From positions 1,204,501 through 1,268,500 of the forward strand of contig NZ_JBBOXF010000001.1 in assembly GCF_038007465.1 (NCBI RefSeq): DNA of 64,000 nt. Direction: 5' to 3'. Within the stretch, counting starts at the first letter, position 1. Every line of letters starts with the position of its first letter. Under the pieces are notes generated by a model, which saw nothing but the letters and a program-made list of their open reading frames with translations, made no database searches and was not told the DNA's origin. Shown here one piece after another: positions 32,041 through 39,477 of the stretch. The stretch comes from Sporosarcina sp. FSL K6-1508 (GTDB lineage: Bacteria > Bacillota > Bacilli > Bacillales_A > Planococcaceae). Position numbers and translations under genes: made by a program.

Positions 32041-34312
32041 ATTAGGTACTTTTTTCAAAGCAAATGCAAAGCAGTTATTGCCAACTAACCCGTGGCGAAG
32101 TGGATCCACGCCAGGCGGTGGAAATATCCCGGTATTTGCCGCAGGGCAAGCGTTAGAAGTTAGGGACACCGATCCGAACGATGCATATAAACTGCGCTGG
32201 CGCGAGCTTGTTATCGGCTCGAAGAAACTGCTGATTGCAGATAGAAATATCCTGGAACAGGTATCTTGGGATGATTTAAACGCCCAGGGCCTCGTTACAG
32301 GGAAAGAAATCACTATTGACGGCCAACAATATAAACTCCGCTTGATGACAGGTGGATCGAATTACCGGAACACGTCAGATGCTTACGCAGGTGGAACGCC
32401 AACCGCGAATGAATGGGATCAGATTATTTCCGGAGAAGCGAATTATCCAGGGCTTCCAAAACCCGCAGCTTCGGATTTGGATTCTTCTTTAGTTCCAGCT
32501 GACCAAACGAGCGCACACAACCAGTTTTGGAATTGGTATTACATGTACAGCTGGGTTCAGGAAGTATATGCTCCAAACGGCTCGTACCGTGTCTTTCGCG
32601 GCTACCACTCAGCTCGTTACTTCTACTACACGTCTGCTTCGAATCGCTTTGTGAACATCGGTTGGCGCCCGGTCTTGGAAGTTCTGAATTCTGCACCTCT
32701 GATCTCCGGAGGTACTCAAGATCTCGGGAACAAAACAGCGCCTTTTGCAGTGGAGTACCAGGTTGTTGATCCAGAAAATGACGCGGTAAGCGTTGTCGAA
32801 AAATTAAACGGAGTCACAATCCGGACGATTCCTAATGTTTCGCAAGGGGCGACACAAAAGATCGAGCTTACAGCTGCGCAATGGGCCGCAATCCCTCTGA
32901 ATGTCGCATCGACAATAACTGTCGAGGCGACCGATTCTAAAAATGCGAAATCAACCAGGGTCTACACGTTCACGAAAACCAACGCGCCACCGACAGCGAC
33001 GGCGATCGAGCCAAAAGGAGACCTTTCCAATATCGCGATTGTCGATACACTCACGCCTATTCTTGTCCATTCTTTTCACGATATTGACGTAGGTGATTCG
33101 CAATCTGCCTATCAATATGTTATTGAGAACCTTCAAAATGATGTCGTGCATGATTCAGGCAAAAAATCTTCAACCCAATCGTTCTACCAAGTTCCTGCAT
33201 CAGTATTGAATTGGGGAGACCGAGTAAAGTGGAAAGTTCGTGTGTGGGATCGCTTTGATGTGCCATCCGAGTATTCATTCCCGGAGTTTTTCATGCCCAA
33301 CCGAGCGCCGTTCGTAACGAACCTTCAGCCTGGCAGCAATGACGCAGAGAATCCAATGGGTGCGGGAATGGCCCCGGAGTTCTCTTGGGATTTCGAGGAT
33401 CTGGATTTAGAGGCACAAGCGGCCTATCAGCTGAAGATATTTAAAGCATCTGACGACGTGCTTGTCTATGACTCGTCTCGCGTTAATCAAAACGTGCAAA
33501 AACACCAAGTACCAACTGGCCGATTGGCAGAGGGTACTATTTTTTATGCCATCGTTACAGTCTGGGATCCGAATGGTTTAAAAAGGGACAGTGAAAAATC
33601 GTACATTCGAACGAATGCAACGCCGAGCGCCCCTCTCCAAACGGGTCCGATTGATAATTTCCGGACGACGCTGCAGCCGACTTTCTCGGGGGTTATTGGA
33701 ACCGATCCGGAGGATGACGGGATGCACTTCGCGATTCAGATTTCAACCGATCCGACCTTTGTACAATATTCCCTTACTTATCGTAGTGATGTGGATCGCG
33801 CTGGCTGGAAAGTGAATGGTTATGATATTCCGGAGGCTGGTGTATTTAACGATCAGCAAGGTCAAACGGTTTCCTATGCGCTGCAGGTCGGTCTCGATCG
33901 GAACAAGACTTACTACTGGCGAATGGCTGCGGTTGACGCCGGAACGAAAGCGCGCGGCGTGTGGTCGGTTAGCCGTCGAATACGTGCAGGGAATGAGCTC
34001 AGCTTCGGCATTAAGAATCCAATCAGTACGCTGGGTGTGGCGGCTCGCAGGATCTTGTTTGCGGCCGACTACCAATTGCCGACCGATGGCAGCAATAAGG
34101 CGACTATCAAAGTCGAGTTTTCTAATAACGCGCTTGACGCTGCTCCGACATGGGAAGATGCGACTGCGCAATTCTTATCGATGGATTATTACAACTTCAC
34201 AAACACAGATAAGACAGCGGTTGAATTCGCCATCGGAGTGCGTGTGTCAATCATCGCGAATGATTCGATGGCCCCAATCAGCATTGAAGCTATCGGATTG
34301 ACGTTTGATTAA
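32018..34312 (+). CDS. DGR target: tail fibre / receptor-binding protein with internal variable domain
   Basis: The TTG at 32018 has AAGGAG 9 bases upstream, a better fit than the ATG at 32009, giving 764 residues. Residues about 130-225 form the ligand domain carrying VR and ending in GWRPVLEV, a motif typical of Firmicutes phage fibre and formylglycine-generating/C-type-lectin-like VR domains. Residues 187-218 are VR; variable positions now read Y190, F193, Y196, H197, Y201, Y203, Y204, S206, F211. The remaining ~545 residues are several Ig/FnIII-like beta-sandwich units (recurrent DPENDA, DFEDLD, DPEDDG turns). VR so far from the C-terminus is unusual. Confidence 0.88.
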   Translation: MATGDLIKLGTFFKANAKQLLPTNPWRSGSTPGGGNIPVFAAGQALEVRDTDPNDAYKLRWRELVIGSKKLLIADRNILEQVSWDDLNAQGLVTGKEITIDGQQYKLRLMTGGSNYRNTSDAYAGGTPTANEWDQIISGEANYPGLPKPAASDLDSSLVPADQTSAHNQFWNWYYMYSWVQEVYAPNGSYRVFRGYHSARYFYYTSASNRFVNIGWRPVLEVLNSAPLISGGTQDLGNKTAPFAVEYQVVDPENDAVSVVEKLNGVTIRTIPNVSQGATQKIELTAAQWAAIPLNVASTITVEATDSKNAKSTRVYTFTKTNAPPTATAIEPKGDLSNIAIVDTLTPILVHSFHDIDVGDSQSAYQYVIENLQNDVVHDSGKKSSTQSFYQVPASVLNWGDRVKWKVRVWDRFDVPSEYSFPEFFMPNRAPFVTNLQPGSNDAENPMGAGMAPEFSWDFEDLDLEAQAAYQLKIFKASDDVLVYDSSRVNQNVQKHQVPTGRLAEGTIFYAIVTVWDPNGLKRDSEKSYIRTNATPSAPLQTGPIDNFRTTLQPTFSGVIGTDPEDDGMHFAIQISTDPTFVQYSLTYRSDVDRAGWKVNGYDIPEAGVFNDQQGQTVSYALQVGLDRNKTYYWRMAAVDAGTKARGVWSVSRRIRAGNELSFGIKNPISTLGVAARRILFAADYQLPTDGSNKATIKVEFSNNALDAAPTWEDATAQFLSMDYYNFTNTDKTAVEFAIGVRVSIIANDSMAPISIEAIGLTFD
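32577..32671 (+). repeat. DGR variable repeat (VR)
   Basis: Lies inside the fibre gene and matches TR at 84 of 95 bases. All changes are adenine positions of TR (ten to T, one to C). It spans codons 187-218, and 8 of the 9 altered codons were AAC or AAT (Asn) in TR. Tyr, Phe, His and Ser now occupy them. Just downstream, ACCTC (32695-32699) can pair with GAGGT (32709-32713), a possible hairpin like those that promote homing in other DGRs. Confidence 0.95.
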
Positions 34313-34330
34313 TAGGGAGGGGCGGAAGGT

Positions 34331-34543
34331 ATGAAACCGATTGTTGAAACAGAACTCAGCGAGATCAGGCGCCAGGAAGAGTTACTTAAGGCGAAAGACG
34401 CCCAGCTGCAAAGCTTGGGTCTCTCTCTCGCTGAAGAAAAAATAAAAAATGTGCAAAAAGACGCAATGATTCAGTCGATTGGGCAGCAACTAGCCCAAGT
34501 GAAAATTGATGTCGCATTATTGAAAGGAGCTGTTAGTCAATGA
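34331..34543 (+). CDS. Small coiled-coil protein after the fibre gene
   Basis: A 70-residue protein behind GGGAGGGG. Two helix blocks with heptads (LSEIRRQEELLKAKDAQLQS, then KNVQKDAMIQSIGQQLAQVK). Could trimerise the fibre or chaperone it. Stop overlaps the XkdX-like start (ATGA). Confidence 0.55.
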   Translation: MKPIVETELSEIRRQEELLKAKDAQLQSLGLSLAEEKIKNVQKDAMIQSIGQQLAQVKIDVALLKGAVSQ

Positions 34544-34698
34544 GCTTTTGGGAGCAGGCATATGGCTGGGGATGGGTTACGACTGAGCAATTAAGGCTGA
34601 TTGTTATTACTGATAAAATGCCCTACGGAGAGATAACTGAGGACGGTTTCCACCGGATCACAGGTGAAACTTTCGCCCAAGAGGAGGGAATCGATTAA
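34540..34698 (+). CDS. xkdX: XkdX-family small phage protein
   Basis: A 52-residue protein matching the XkdX pattern: MSFWEQAYGWGWVTTEQLRL, then ITEDGFHRITGETF. Family members lie just before holin/lysis genes in PBSX-type prophages; role unknown. AAAGGAG upstream and an ATGA overlap with the previous gene. Confidence 0.8.
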   Translation: MSFWEQAYGWGWVTTEQLRLIVITDKMPYGEITEDGFHRITGETFAQEEGID

Positions 34699-34890
34699 TT
34701 GACTTTAGATTTATCTGAAGCGGCATTGCAGAACGGAAAGGGCAAGAGTTCGAATGCGCTGCTGCTGGACGTGATCACCGCGCAGGAGGATTTATTGAAC
34801 GCTAAAAATGCGGCCATGATTAGCCTGTTAAACGAAAATGTTGAGCAAGAAGCGTTGATCGATGAATTGCTGAAAGACCATATTGATTGA
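34699..34890 (+). CDS. Small coiled-coil protein (63 aa)
   Basis: TTG start behind AGGAGGG, directly after xkdX. Acidic, helical, resembling the 34331 gene (LLDVITAQEDLLNAKNAAMI, then NENVEQEALIDELLKD). Ends at a terminator that closes the tail operon. Confidence 0.55.
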   Translation: MTLDLSEAALQNGKGKSSNALLLDVITAQEDLLNAKNAAMISLLNENVEQEALIDELLKDHID

Positions 34891-34915
34891 GGGGCGCCTG
34901 TTGGCGTCTCTTTTT
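34891..34915 (+). terminator. Rho-independent terminator after tail genes
   Basis: GGGGCGCC (34891-34898), TGTT loop, GGCGTCTC (34903-34910), eight pairs with two wobbles, then five T residues. Separates the tail genes from the lysis module. Confidence 0.75.
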
Positions 34916-34936
34916 AATTAAATTAGGAGGTGCGAC

Positions 34937-35221
34937 ATGCAAATTGAATTAGGCATTGCGATAGCAATCGGTAGTTTCGTTATCGGTTATTTCACGTTTA
35001 GAAAAAATCATGATAAAGACGTCAAAAACGATGCAGCAAAAGAAGCAGTTATGGATGTGAATTTAAAGCACATCAAGACCGGCGTTGACTCTATCGTCGT
35101 AGACATGAAAGTCAGGGACAAACAATTTGACGAAATGTCGAAGGAACTTGTCCGAGTTGGCGAGAGTACCAAGTCAGCCCATAAGCGCATCGATAAAATT
35201 AGCGGTGGCAGAAATGTATAA
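34937..35221 (+). CDS. XhlA-like membrane-associated lysis protein
   Basis: A 94-residue protein with AGGAGG before ATG. N-terminal membrane segment (IELGIAIAIGSFVIGYFTF), then a long charged coiled coil. XhlA of PBSX has a related layout reversed in order (coiled coil then membrane anchor), so the assignment rests on location and size. Confidence 0.5.
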   Translation: MQIELGIAIAIGSFVIGYFTFRKNHDKDVKNDAAKEAVMDVNLKHIKTGVDSIVVDMKVRDKQFDEMSKELVRVGESTKSAHKRIDKISGGRNV

Positions 35222-35492
35222 AATCACTCGTGTAAAACGCCAGAAGGAAACACGAACGGAGTTCTCCAAGAAGATCCTTGTCGTGATGTTTATTTTCACG
35301 CTGATTATTGCCGCTTGTGCCATCGCCATGTCGTATATGACGCAGACTACAGACGTCTACGCTTATTTGATTCCAGCAATCTTTGCTGAGCTCTCGGTTG
35401 GGACCGGTTTCTACTATTGGAAGGCAAGGCGCGAAAATGAAATAAAATTGCGTGGAATTTACGGGGTAGAAGAAAACGAGGAGGATGAGTAA
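35214..35492 (+). CDS. Two-pass membrane protein, holin candidate
   Basis: The ATG at 35214 overlaps the previous gene; 92 residues. Two hydrophobic segments: residues about 20-42 (ILVVMFIFTLIIAACAIAMS) and 48-66 (VYAYLIPAIFAELSVGTGFY), with charged ends. Size and position fit a holin or holin accessory. Confidence 0.5.
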   Translation: MYKITRVKRQKETRTEFSKKILVVMFIFTLIIAACAIAMSYMTQTTDVYAYLIPAIFAELSVGTGFYYWKARRENEIKLRGIYGVEENEEDE

Positions 35493-35494
35493 CT

Positions 35495-35857
35495 ATGAAT
35501 TTTTTAATTGACTATTGGTTCATTATTTTGGTTTTGATCGTGCTACTTGCTTTTGCAGCGTATGCTGTTTTTCAATTTTTCAAGGCGCCGTCTAATGAGC
35601 AACTCATCAAGGTTAAGGAGTGGCTGCTCTTTGCGGTGATCCAAGCCGAGAAGGAACTTGGCGAAGGGACGGGTAAGATCAAGCTCAGATACGTTTATGA
35701 TTTGTTTGTCACTAAGTTTAAGTGGCTATCGTATTTGATCAAGTTTGACCATTTCAGCCGCTTGGTTGACGAGGCCCTGGAAGAAATGCGGCATTTGCTG
35801 TCTTCGAATAGAGCTGTCCACAATTATGTAGAAGGTGAAGATAAACATGTTTATTAA
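35495..35857 (+). CDS. Phage holin-type protein (LLH-like)
   Basis: A 120-residue protein: one N-terminal membrane span (WFIILVLIVLLAFAAYAVFQ) and a conserved amphipathic domain (IKVKEWLLFAVIQAEKELGE, then KIKLRYVYDLFVTKFKWL and ending EALEEMRHLL). This pattern is common just before endolysin genes in Firmicutes prophages and is often labelled holin. Overlaps the endolysin by 11 bases. Confidence 0.6.
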   Translation: MNFLIDYWFIILVLIVLLAFAAYAVFQFFKAPSNEQLIKVKEWLLFAVIQAEKELGEGTGKIKLRYVYDLFVTKFKWLSYLIKFDHFSRLVDEALEEMRHLLSSNRAVHNYVEGEDKHVY

Positions 35858-36689
35858 ACCTTGTGAAGGGCGGATCACGTCGTACTTTTCTTCTGCGCGT
35901 CTCGATCCTGTCGGCGGTAAAGTAGTAAGGCCTCACTGGGGAGTCGATTACGGCAATACCCCGGCCAATAACAGTATCATTGCAGCTGCAGCTGGAAAAG
36001 TTGTGCGTGCTAGGAATGCTGAAACGGACGGGTACGGAAAGCTTGTGATGATCGAGCATGTTATAAAGGGCGTGTTGTACACGACGGTTTACGCTCACTT
36101 ATCTTCCATCGCGGTAAAAGATGGCCAAGTGCTGAAGCAAGGGCAGCGCTTCGGCGTCAAGGGGACGACTGGTAATAGCACAGGGATCCATCTGCACTTT
36201 GAAATCCATATCGGTAAATGGAATAACCAGTACACAGGCGCTAGGAACCCATTGCATTTTATCGTGGACCCGGAAATTTTAAGGCTGCAGACACTGCTTG
36301 TGAAGGTAGGGCATAAGATCGCCACTGACGGTATGTTTGGCCCAGCTACAGATAACGCCATTAAGTTGTTTCAGAAGTCGGCAGGCTTGGTCGTCGATGG
36401 ATCCGCTGGACCACTAACGATGGCAGCCCTTGAAAAAGCGGCTGCTCCAAAACCTAAGCCGAAGCCTGAACCAGAAGCGCCAAAAAAGGAGGAGAAATTA
36501 TTGAAATTAGCACAATCCCAAAAAAATGAAATGGCACTTGTGTATAAGCATGCCCGGGAAAAAGGCATTTTCACTTCAGATCAACACGAGAAGGATGTTG
36601 CAGCGGGGAAGATGACGGAATCCAGGGCGGCATACCTTGCGACGTTAATTGCCGGCGCGGCCGTCAATGGAGGAAAACGTATTAAATGA
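35847..36689 (+). CDS. Endolysin: M23 peptidase with peptidoglycan-binding domain
   Basis: The ATG at 35847 has GAAGGTGAAG upstream; 280 residues. Residues 1-140 form a lysostaphin-type M23 domain with zinc ligands in HWGVDYG and HLHFEIHI. Residues about 145-195 are a PG_binding_1 domain (ATDGMFGPATDNAIKLFQKS). A Lys/Pro linker (PKPKPKPEPEAP) leads to a helical C-terminal domain, perhaps wall-binding. It cuts peptide cross-links at the end of the lytic cycle. Confidence 0.93.
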   Translation: MFIKPCEGRITSYFSSARLDPVGGKVVRPHWGVDYGNTPANNSIIAAAAGKVVRARNAETDGYGKLVMIEHVIKGVLYTTVYAHLSSIAVKDGQVLKQGQRFGVKGTTGNSTGIHLHFEIHIGKWNNQYTGARNPLHFIVDPEILRLQTLLVKVGHKIATDGMFGPATDNAIKLFQKSAGLVVDGSAGPLTMAALEKAAAPKPKPKPEPEAPKKEEKLLKLAQSQKNEMALVYKHAREKGIFTSDQHEKDVAAGKMTESRAAYLATLIAGAAVNGGKRIK

Positions 36690-36706
36690 TGACGTTCTTC
36701 ACATAA

Positions 36707-36736
36707 TAAAAAGAAGCCCAGGCATAAGCCCGAGCT
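36707..36736 (-). terminator. Leftward terminator-like hairpin near the prophage end
   Basis: AGCCCAGGC (36715-36723) and GCCCGAGCT (36728-36736). On the minus strand this is nine pairs with two wobbles, followed by a U-rich run from the A-tract at 36707-36712. It would stop transcription entering the prophage from the right. Bases 36737-36899 show no gene. Confidence 0.5.
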
Positions 36737-36899
36737 GCTTTTCAAAGAGTGAAAAGGTGTTAGAAATTAAAGACTTTTTGCCGACCTCTTGACGGCCAAC
36801 TGAAAATAATGTAATGTATTGCATTGTAACCAGATGACATCCGAACAGCACCAAACGTAACCGGTTGTAACAAAGTGATTCTGGTTGAAACGTGCGCTT

Positions 36900-36949
36900 C
36901 TTCCATGGTAAGGAAGAGGTCACCGGTTCGAATCCGGTTGGAAGCTCCA
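36900..36949 (+). other. attR: 3' half of tRNA-Thr(GGU) left by prophage integration
   Basis: The anticodon stem-loop CTTCC-ATGGTAA-GGAAG (anticodon GGT), variable loop, T-arm and acceptor 3' side TGGAAGC-T-CCA are intact from 36900 to 36949. The D-arm and 5' acceptor strand (expected GCTTCCA...) are absent; the upstream sequence is unrelated. This is what remains on the distal side when a phage inserts in a tRNA and rebuilds the full gene at its other end. Confidence 0.8.
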
Positions 36950-36966
36950 GAGCAACTTTAGAATGA

Positions 36967-37038
36967 GGCCCCTTGGTCAAGCGGTTAAGACACCGCCCTT
37001 TCACGGCGGTATCACGGGTTCGAATCCCGTAGGGGTCA
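36967..37038 (+). tRNA. trnE: tRNA-Glu(UUC)
   Basis: 72 bases. Acceptor GGCCCCT with AGGGGTC, D-arm with GGTCAAGCGG, anticodon loop CTTTCAC (UUC) between CCGCC and GGCGG, T-arm ACGGGTTCGAATCCCGT. Discriminator A; CCA is not encoded. Confidence 0.96.
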
Positions 37039-37122
37039 TTAGAACTTTTTTGACACGCAAAGCGTGACGAAAATAGTTTGTCTTGAACTTAAGATTTAAA
37101 ATAAGTTCACAAATTTTAACTT

Positions 37123-37206
37123 GGTGGGGTAGCGAAGTGGCTAAACGCGGCGGACTGTAAATCCGCTCCTTCGGGTTCGGCAGTTCGAATCTGCCCCCCA
37201 CCACCA
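37123..37206 (+). tRNA. trnY: tRNA-Tyr(GUA)
   Basis: 84 bases, class II with long variable arm (CTCCTTCGGGTT region). Acceptor GGTGGGG with CCCCACC, anticodon GTA in ACTGTAAAT, CCA encoded at 37204-37206. Confidence 0.96.
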
Positions 37207-37335
37207 ATAAAACTTTTTCAATACAAAGCATTGAAAAGAGTTTAAATTAATTTTTTATGCAAAGAATTGAAAAGAGTGCACCTTGATTTTAGTATCGTGT
37301 GTTGAGATGAGCTTTAAAATATTCTAATTACTTAT

Positions 37336-37410
37336 TGGGGTATAGCCAAGCGGTAAGGCAACGGACTTTGACTCCGTCACTCGTTGGTTCGAATCCAGCT
37401 ACCCCAGCCA
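37336..37410 (+). tRNA. trnQ: tRNA-Gln(UUG)
   Basis: 75 bases. Acceptor TGGGGTA with TACCCCA, anticodon TTG in CTTTGAC, T-arm TTGGTTCGAATCCAG, discriminator G and encoded CCA. Last tRNA of the cluster. Confidence 0.96.
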
Positions 37411-37454
37411 TTTTTTTGCTTTACCAAACCATGTGATTTTCAAATAGTTTTACT

Positions 37455-37488
37455 AAATCCTTCCTGCGCAAGCGGAAAGGATTTTTTT
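37455..37488 (+). terminator. Terminator of the tRNA cluster
   Basis: AATCCTTCC and GGAAAGGATT form a hairpin followed by seven T residues, 45 bases after tRNA-Gln. Confidence 0.75.
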
Positions 37489-37564
37489 CTGTCTGAAAAT
37501 AAGCTTATAGAGGCATGAAAGAACAAATTTATTGTACACTGAAGGAACGGATAGCCTTGATAAA

Positions 37565-37632
37565 AAAGGAAACTATTTTTATTACTAAGTAATGAAGGTA
37601 AAGGAAAACTATTTTCATTACTACGTAATGAA
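37565..37632 (+). repeat. Two direct repeats, each with an inner palindrome, before the GGDEF-EAL gene
   Basis: Copy 1 (37565-37596) and copy 2 (37600-37632) share AAAGGAAA(A)CTATTTT.ATTACTA.GTAATGAA. Each carries the inverted repeat ATTAC-N3-GTAAT (CATTAC TAC GTAATG in copy 2). Tandem palindromic boxes 33 bases before a start suggest an operator for a regulator I cannot name. Confidence 0.6.
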
Positions 37633-37664
37633 AAAGTTTAGCGCTTTGGAAAAGAAGTGATTTT

Positions 37665-39398
37665 ATGCATGAAGATAATAAAATGATAAATGATTTAATC
37701 CGTCATGATGGTAGTCATAGTCCGGAAAAGATGCTTAGAGACTTGGCCTATGCACTTGATCAATCTGCAATTGTCGCAATTACAGATCGTATGGGAAAGA
37801 TCGTATATGTAAATGAGCAATTCACGAAAATAGCTCAATATAGTAAAGAGGAATTAGTAGGAGCTGATCACCGGATTATTAATTCAGGTTTTCATCCCAA
37901 AAAGTTTTTTAAAGATATGTGGGCGACAATGGGTCGGGGACATACTTGGCGTGGGGAGATTCGTAATAAAGCCAAAGATGGTTCCTATTATTGGGTCGAT
38001 ACAACAATTGTTCCGTTTTTAACGGATAAAGGAAGACCATATCAATATATTTCCATCCGTTATGATATTACCTCCCGTAAAGAGTCGGAGCGAGTGATTC
38101 GAGATCTTGCGTATAACGATCAATTGACGAATTTGCCTAATCGGACTTCGTTCCGGAAACTATTGGAACAAGAAGTGGGTGAGGCGAAAAGGCAGGGTAC
38201 GAATCTCGCCTTTGTTTATCTTAATATTGATCGGCTACGTAATGTGAACGACTCACTTGGTCATGAGGCGGGCGATTATATTTTGTCTGTTGTTGCGAAA
38301 AGACTGAAGAAGGTTTTGACGGAAGGACATACAATTGGCCGACTTTCGGGTGATGAGTTTGCCTTTCTTCTGAAAAATATACGAAATGCAGAACATGCTG
38401 AACAACTAACGCAGGAAGTACAGCAAAGTTTAAGGGTGCCGATTGAGGTAATGGGACAGTCGCATGTACTATCGGTGAGTTTTGGCATTGCTTTATATCC
38501 CGAACATGCGAAAAAGCCTTCGGAGCTGACGATGAAAGCGGAAAAAGCACTTTCTGCTGCCAGGGAACATGGGGGCGGCGGATATGAAATGTATCAGCAC
38601 GGAACAGCGTCTAAAACATTGGAGCGGATTTTGCTGGAGAATGAGCTGCGGAAAAGCGTGGATCTTGGTCATTTCCATCTCGACTATCAACCTAAGATGA
38701 ACTTGATGACAGAAGAATTGACAGGTTTCGAAGCCCTAGTCCGCTGGAATCATCCTGATCTCGGTAGGATTCCGCCGGATAAATTCATTCCGGTGGCAGA
38801 AGAGACGAAAATTATTATCTCGCTCGGGGAATGGGTACTACGTGAATCCTGTAAACAGGCTAAAAGATGGCGAGATAGCGGGTACAGTCCCTTTCGGATT
38901 GCTGTTAACATGTCCGCAGTCCAGTTGGAGGAACCGACAATCTTAAATGTGATTAAAACGATTCTTGACGAAACAGGTGTCACCACAGATTTAATTGAAA
39001 TAGAATTAACGGAAAGTGCATTTGCGGACAGAGAAGACATGCAGGAGAAAATTCGTGAAATAAGAGCTTTGGGGATTTCGGTGTCGATCGATGACTTTGG
39101 AACAGGGTATAGTACTTTTAGTTATATTAAGGAACTGCCGGCTGATACAGTGAAAATCGATATGTCCTTTGTACAGGATATCCACGAGAATGAAGATAGC
39201 CGGGCGATTGTTCAGGCAATAGTGACATTAGCAGATACAGTGGGACTGAACGTTATCGCTGAAGGCATAGAGTACGAAGAGCAAGTCGATATTTTAAAAG
39301 AAGTGGGTTGTCGGGAAGGGCAAGGGTATTACTATAGTAAACCACTGTCGCCTGATGCATGTGAAGAGTTCCTAAGGCAAACTATTAGTAACGAATAA
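37665..39398 (+). CDS. PAS-GGDEF-EAL cyclic-di-GMP signalling protein
   Basis: A 577-residue protein. Residues 30-145 form a PAS domain with a PAC tail (AIVAITDRMGKIVYVNEQFT, then WVDTTIVPFLTDKGRPYQYI). Residues 160-315 are a GGDEF domain whose active site reads SGDEF (RLSGDEFAFLL), so diguanylate cyclase activity may be lost. Residues 330-575 are an EAL domain with intact FEALVRW, DDFGTGYS and VKIDMSFV motifs, so c-di-GMP hydrolysis is likely. Soluble; no membrane span seen. Confidence 0.92.
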   Translation: MHEDNKMINDLIRHDGSHSPEKMLRDLAYALDQSAIVAITDRMGKIVYVNEQFTKIAQYSKEELVGADHRIINSGFHPKKFFKDMWATMGRGHTWRGEIRNKAKDGSYYWVDTTIVPFLTDKGRPYQYISIRYDITSRKESERVIRDLAYNDQLTNLPNRTSFRKLLEQEVGEAKRQGTNLAFVYLNIDRLRNVNDSLGHEAGDYILSVVAKRLKKVLTEGHTIGRLSGDEFAFLLKNIRNAEHAEQLTQEVQQSLRVPIEVMGQSHVLSVSFGIALYPEHAKKPSELTMKAEKALSAAREHGGGGYEMYQHGTASKTLERILLENELRKSVDLGHFHLDYQPKMNLMTEELTGFEALVRWNHPDLGRIPPDKFIPVAEETKIIISLGEWVLRESCKQAKRWRDSGYSPFRIAVNMSAVQLEEPTILNVIKTILDETGVTTDLIEIELTESAFADREDMQEKIREIRALGISVSIDDFGTGYSTFSYIKELPADTVKIDMSFVQDIHENEDSRAIVQAIVTLADTVGLNVIAEGIEYEEQVDILKEVGCREGQGYYYSKPLSPDACEEFLRQTISNE

Positions 39399-39477
39399 AT
39401 ATTCAGATACCTGTCGAGTTGAGCCAACCCTTGCGAAGGCCTTACAATAGGAGGGAGATAAGGGGAGGTAGTTTGAT

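Noticed and set aside
32672..34312. Second variable repeat in the fibre or neighbouring genes
   Set aside because: No other stretch resembles the TR core (GGTTGGCGCCC or the AAC-rich block) anywhere I looked.
36699..37231. Minus-strand open frames reading LPTGFEPVTSS and FELPNPKER
   Set aside because: Classic false translations of antisense tRNA T-arms; they overlap tRNA-Thr, tRNA-Glu and tRNA-Tyr.
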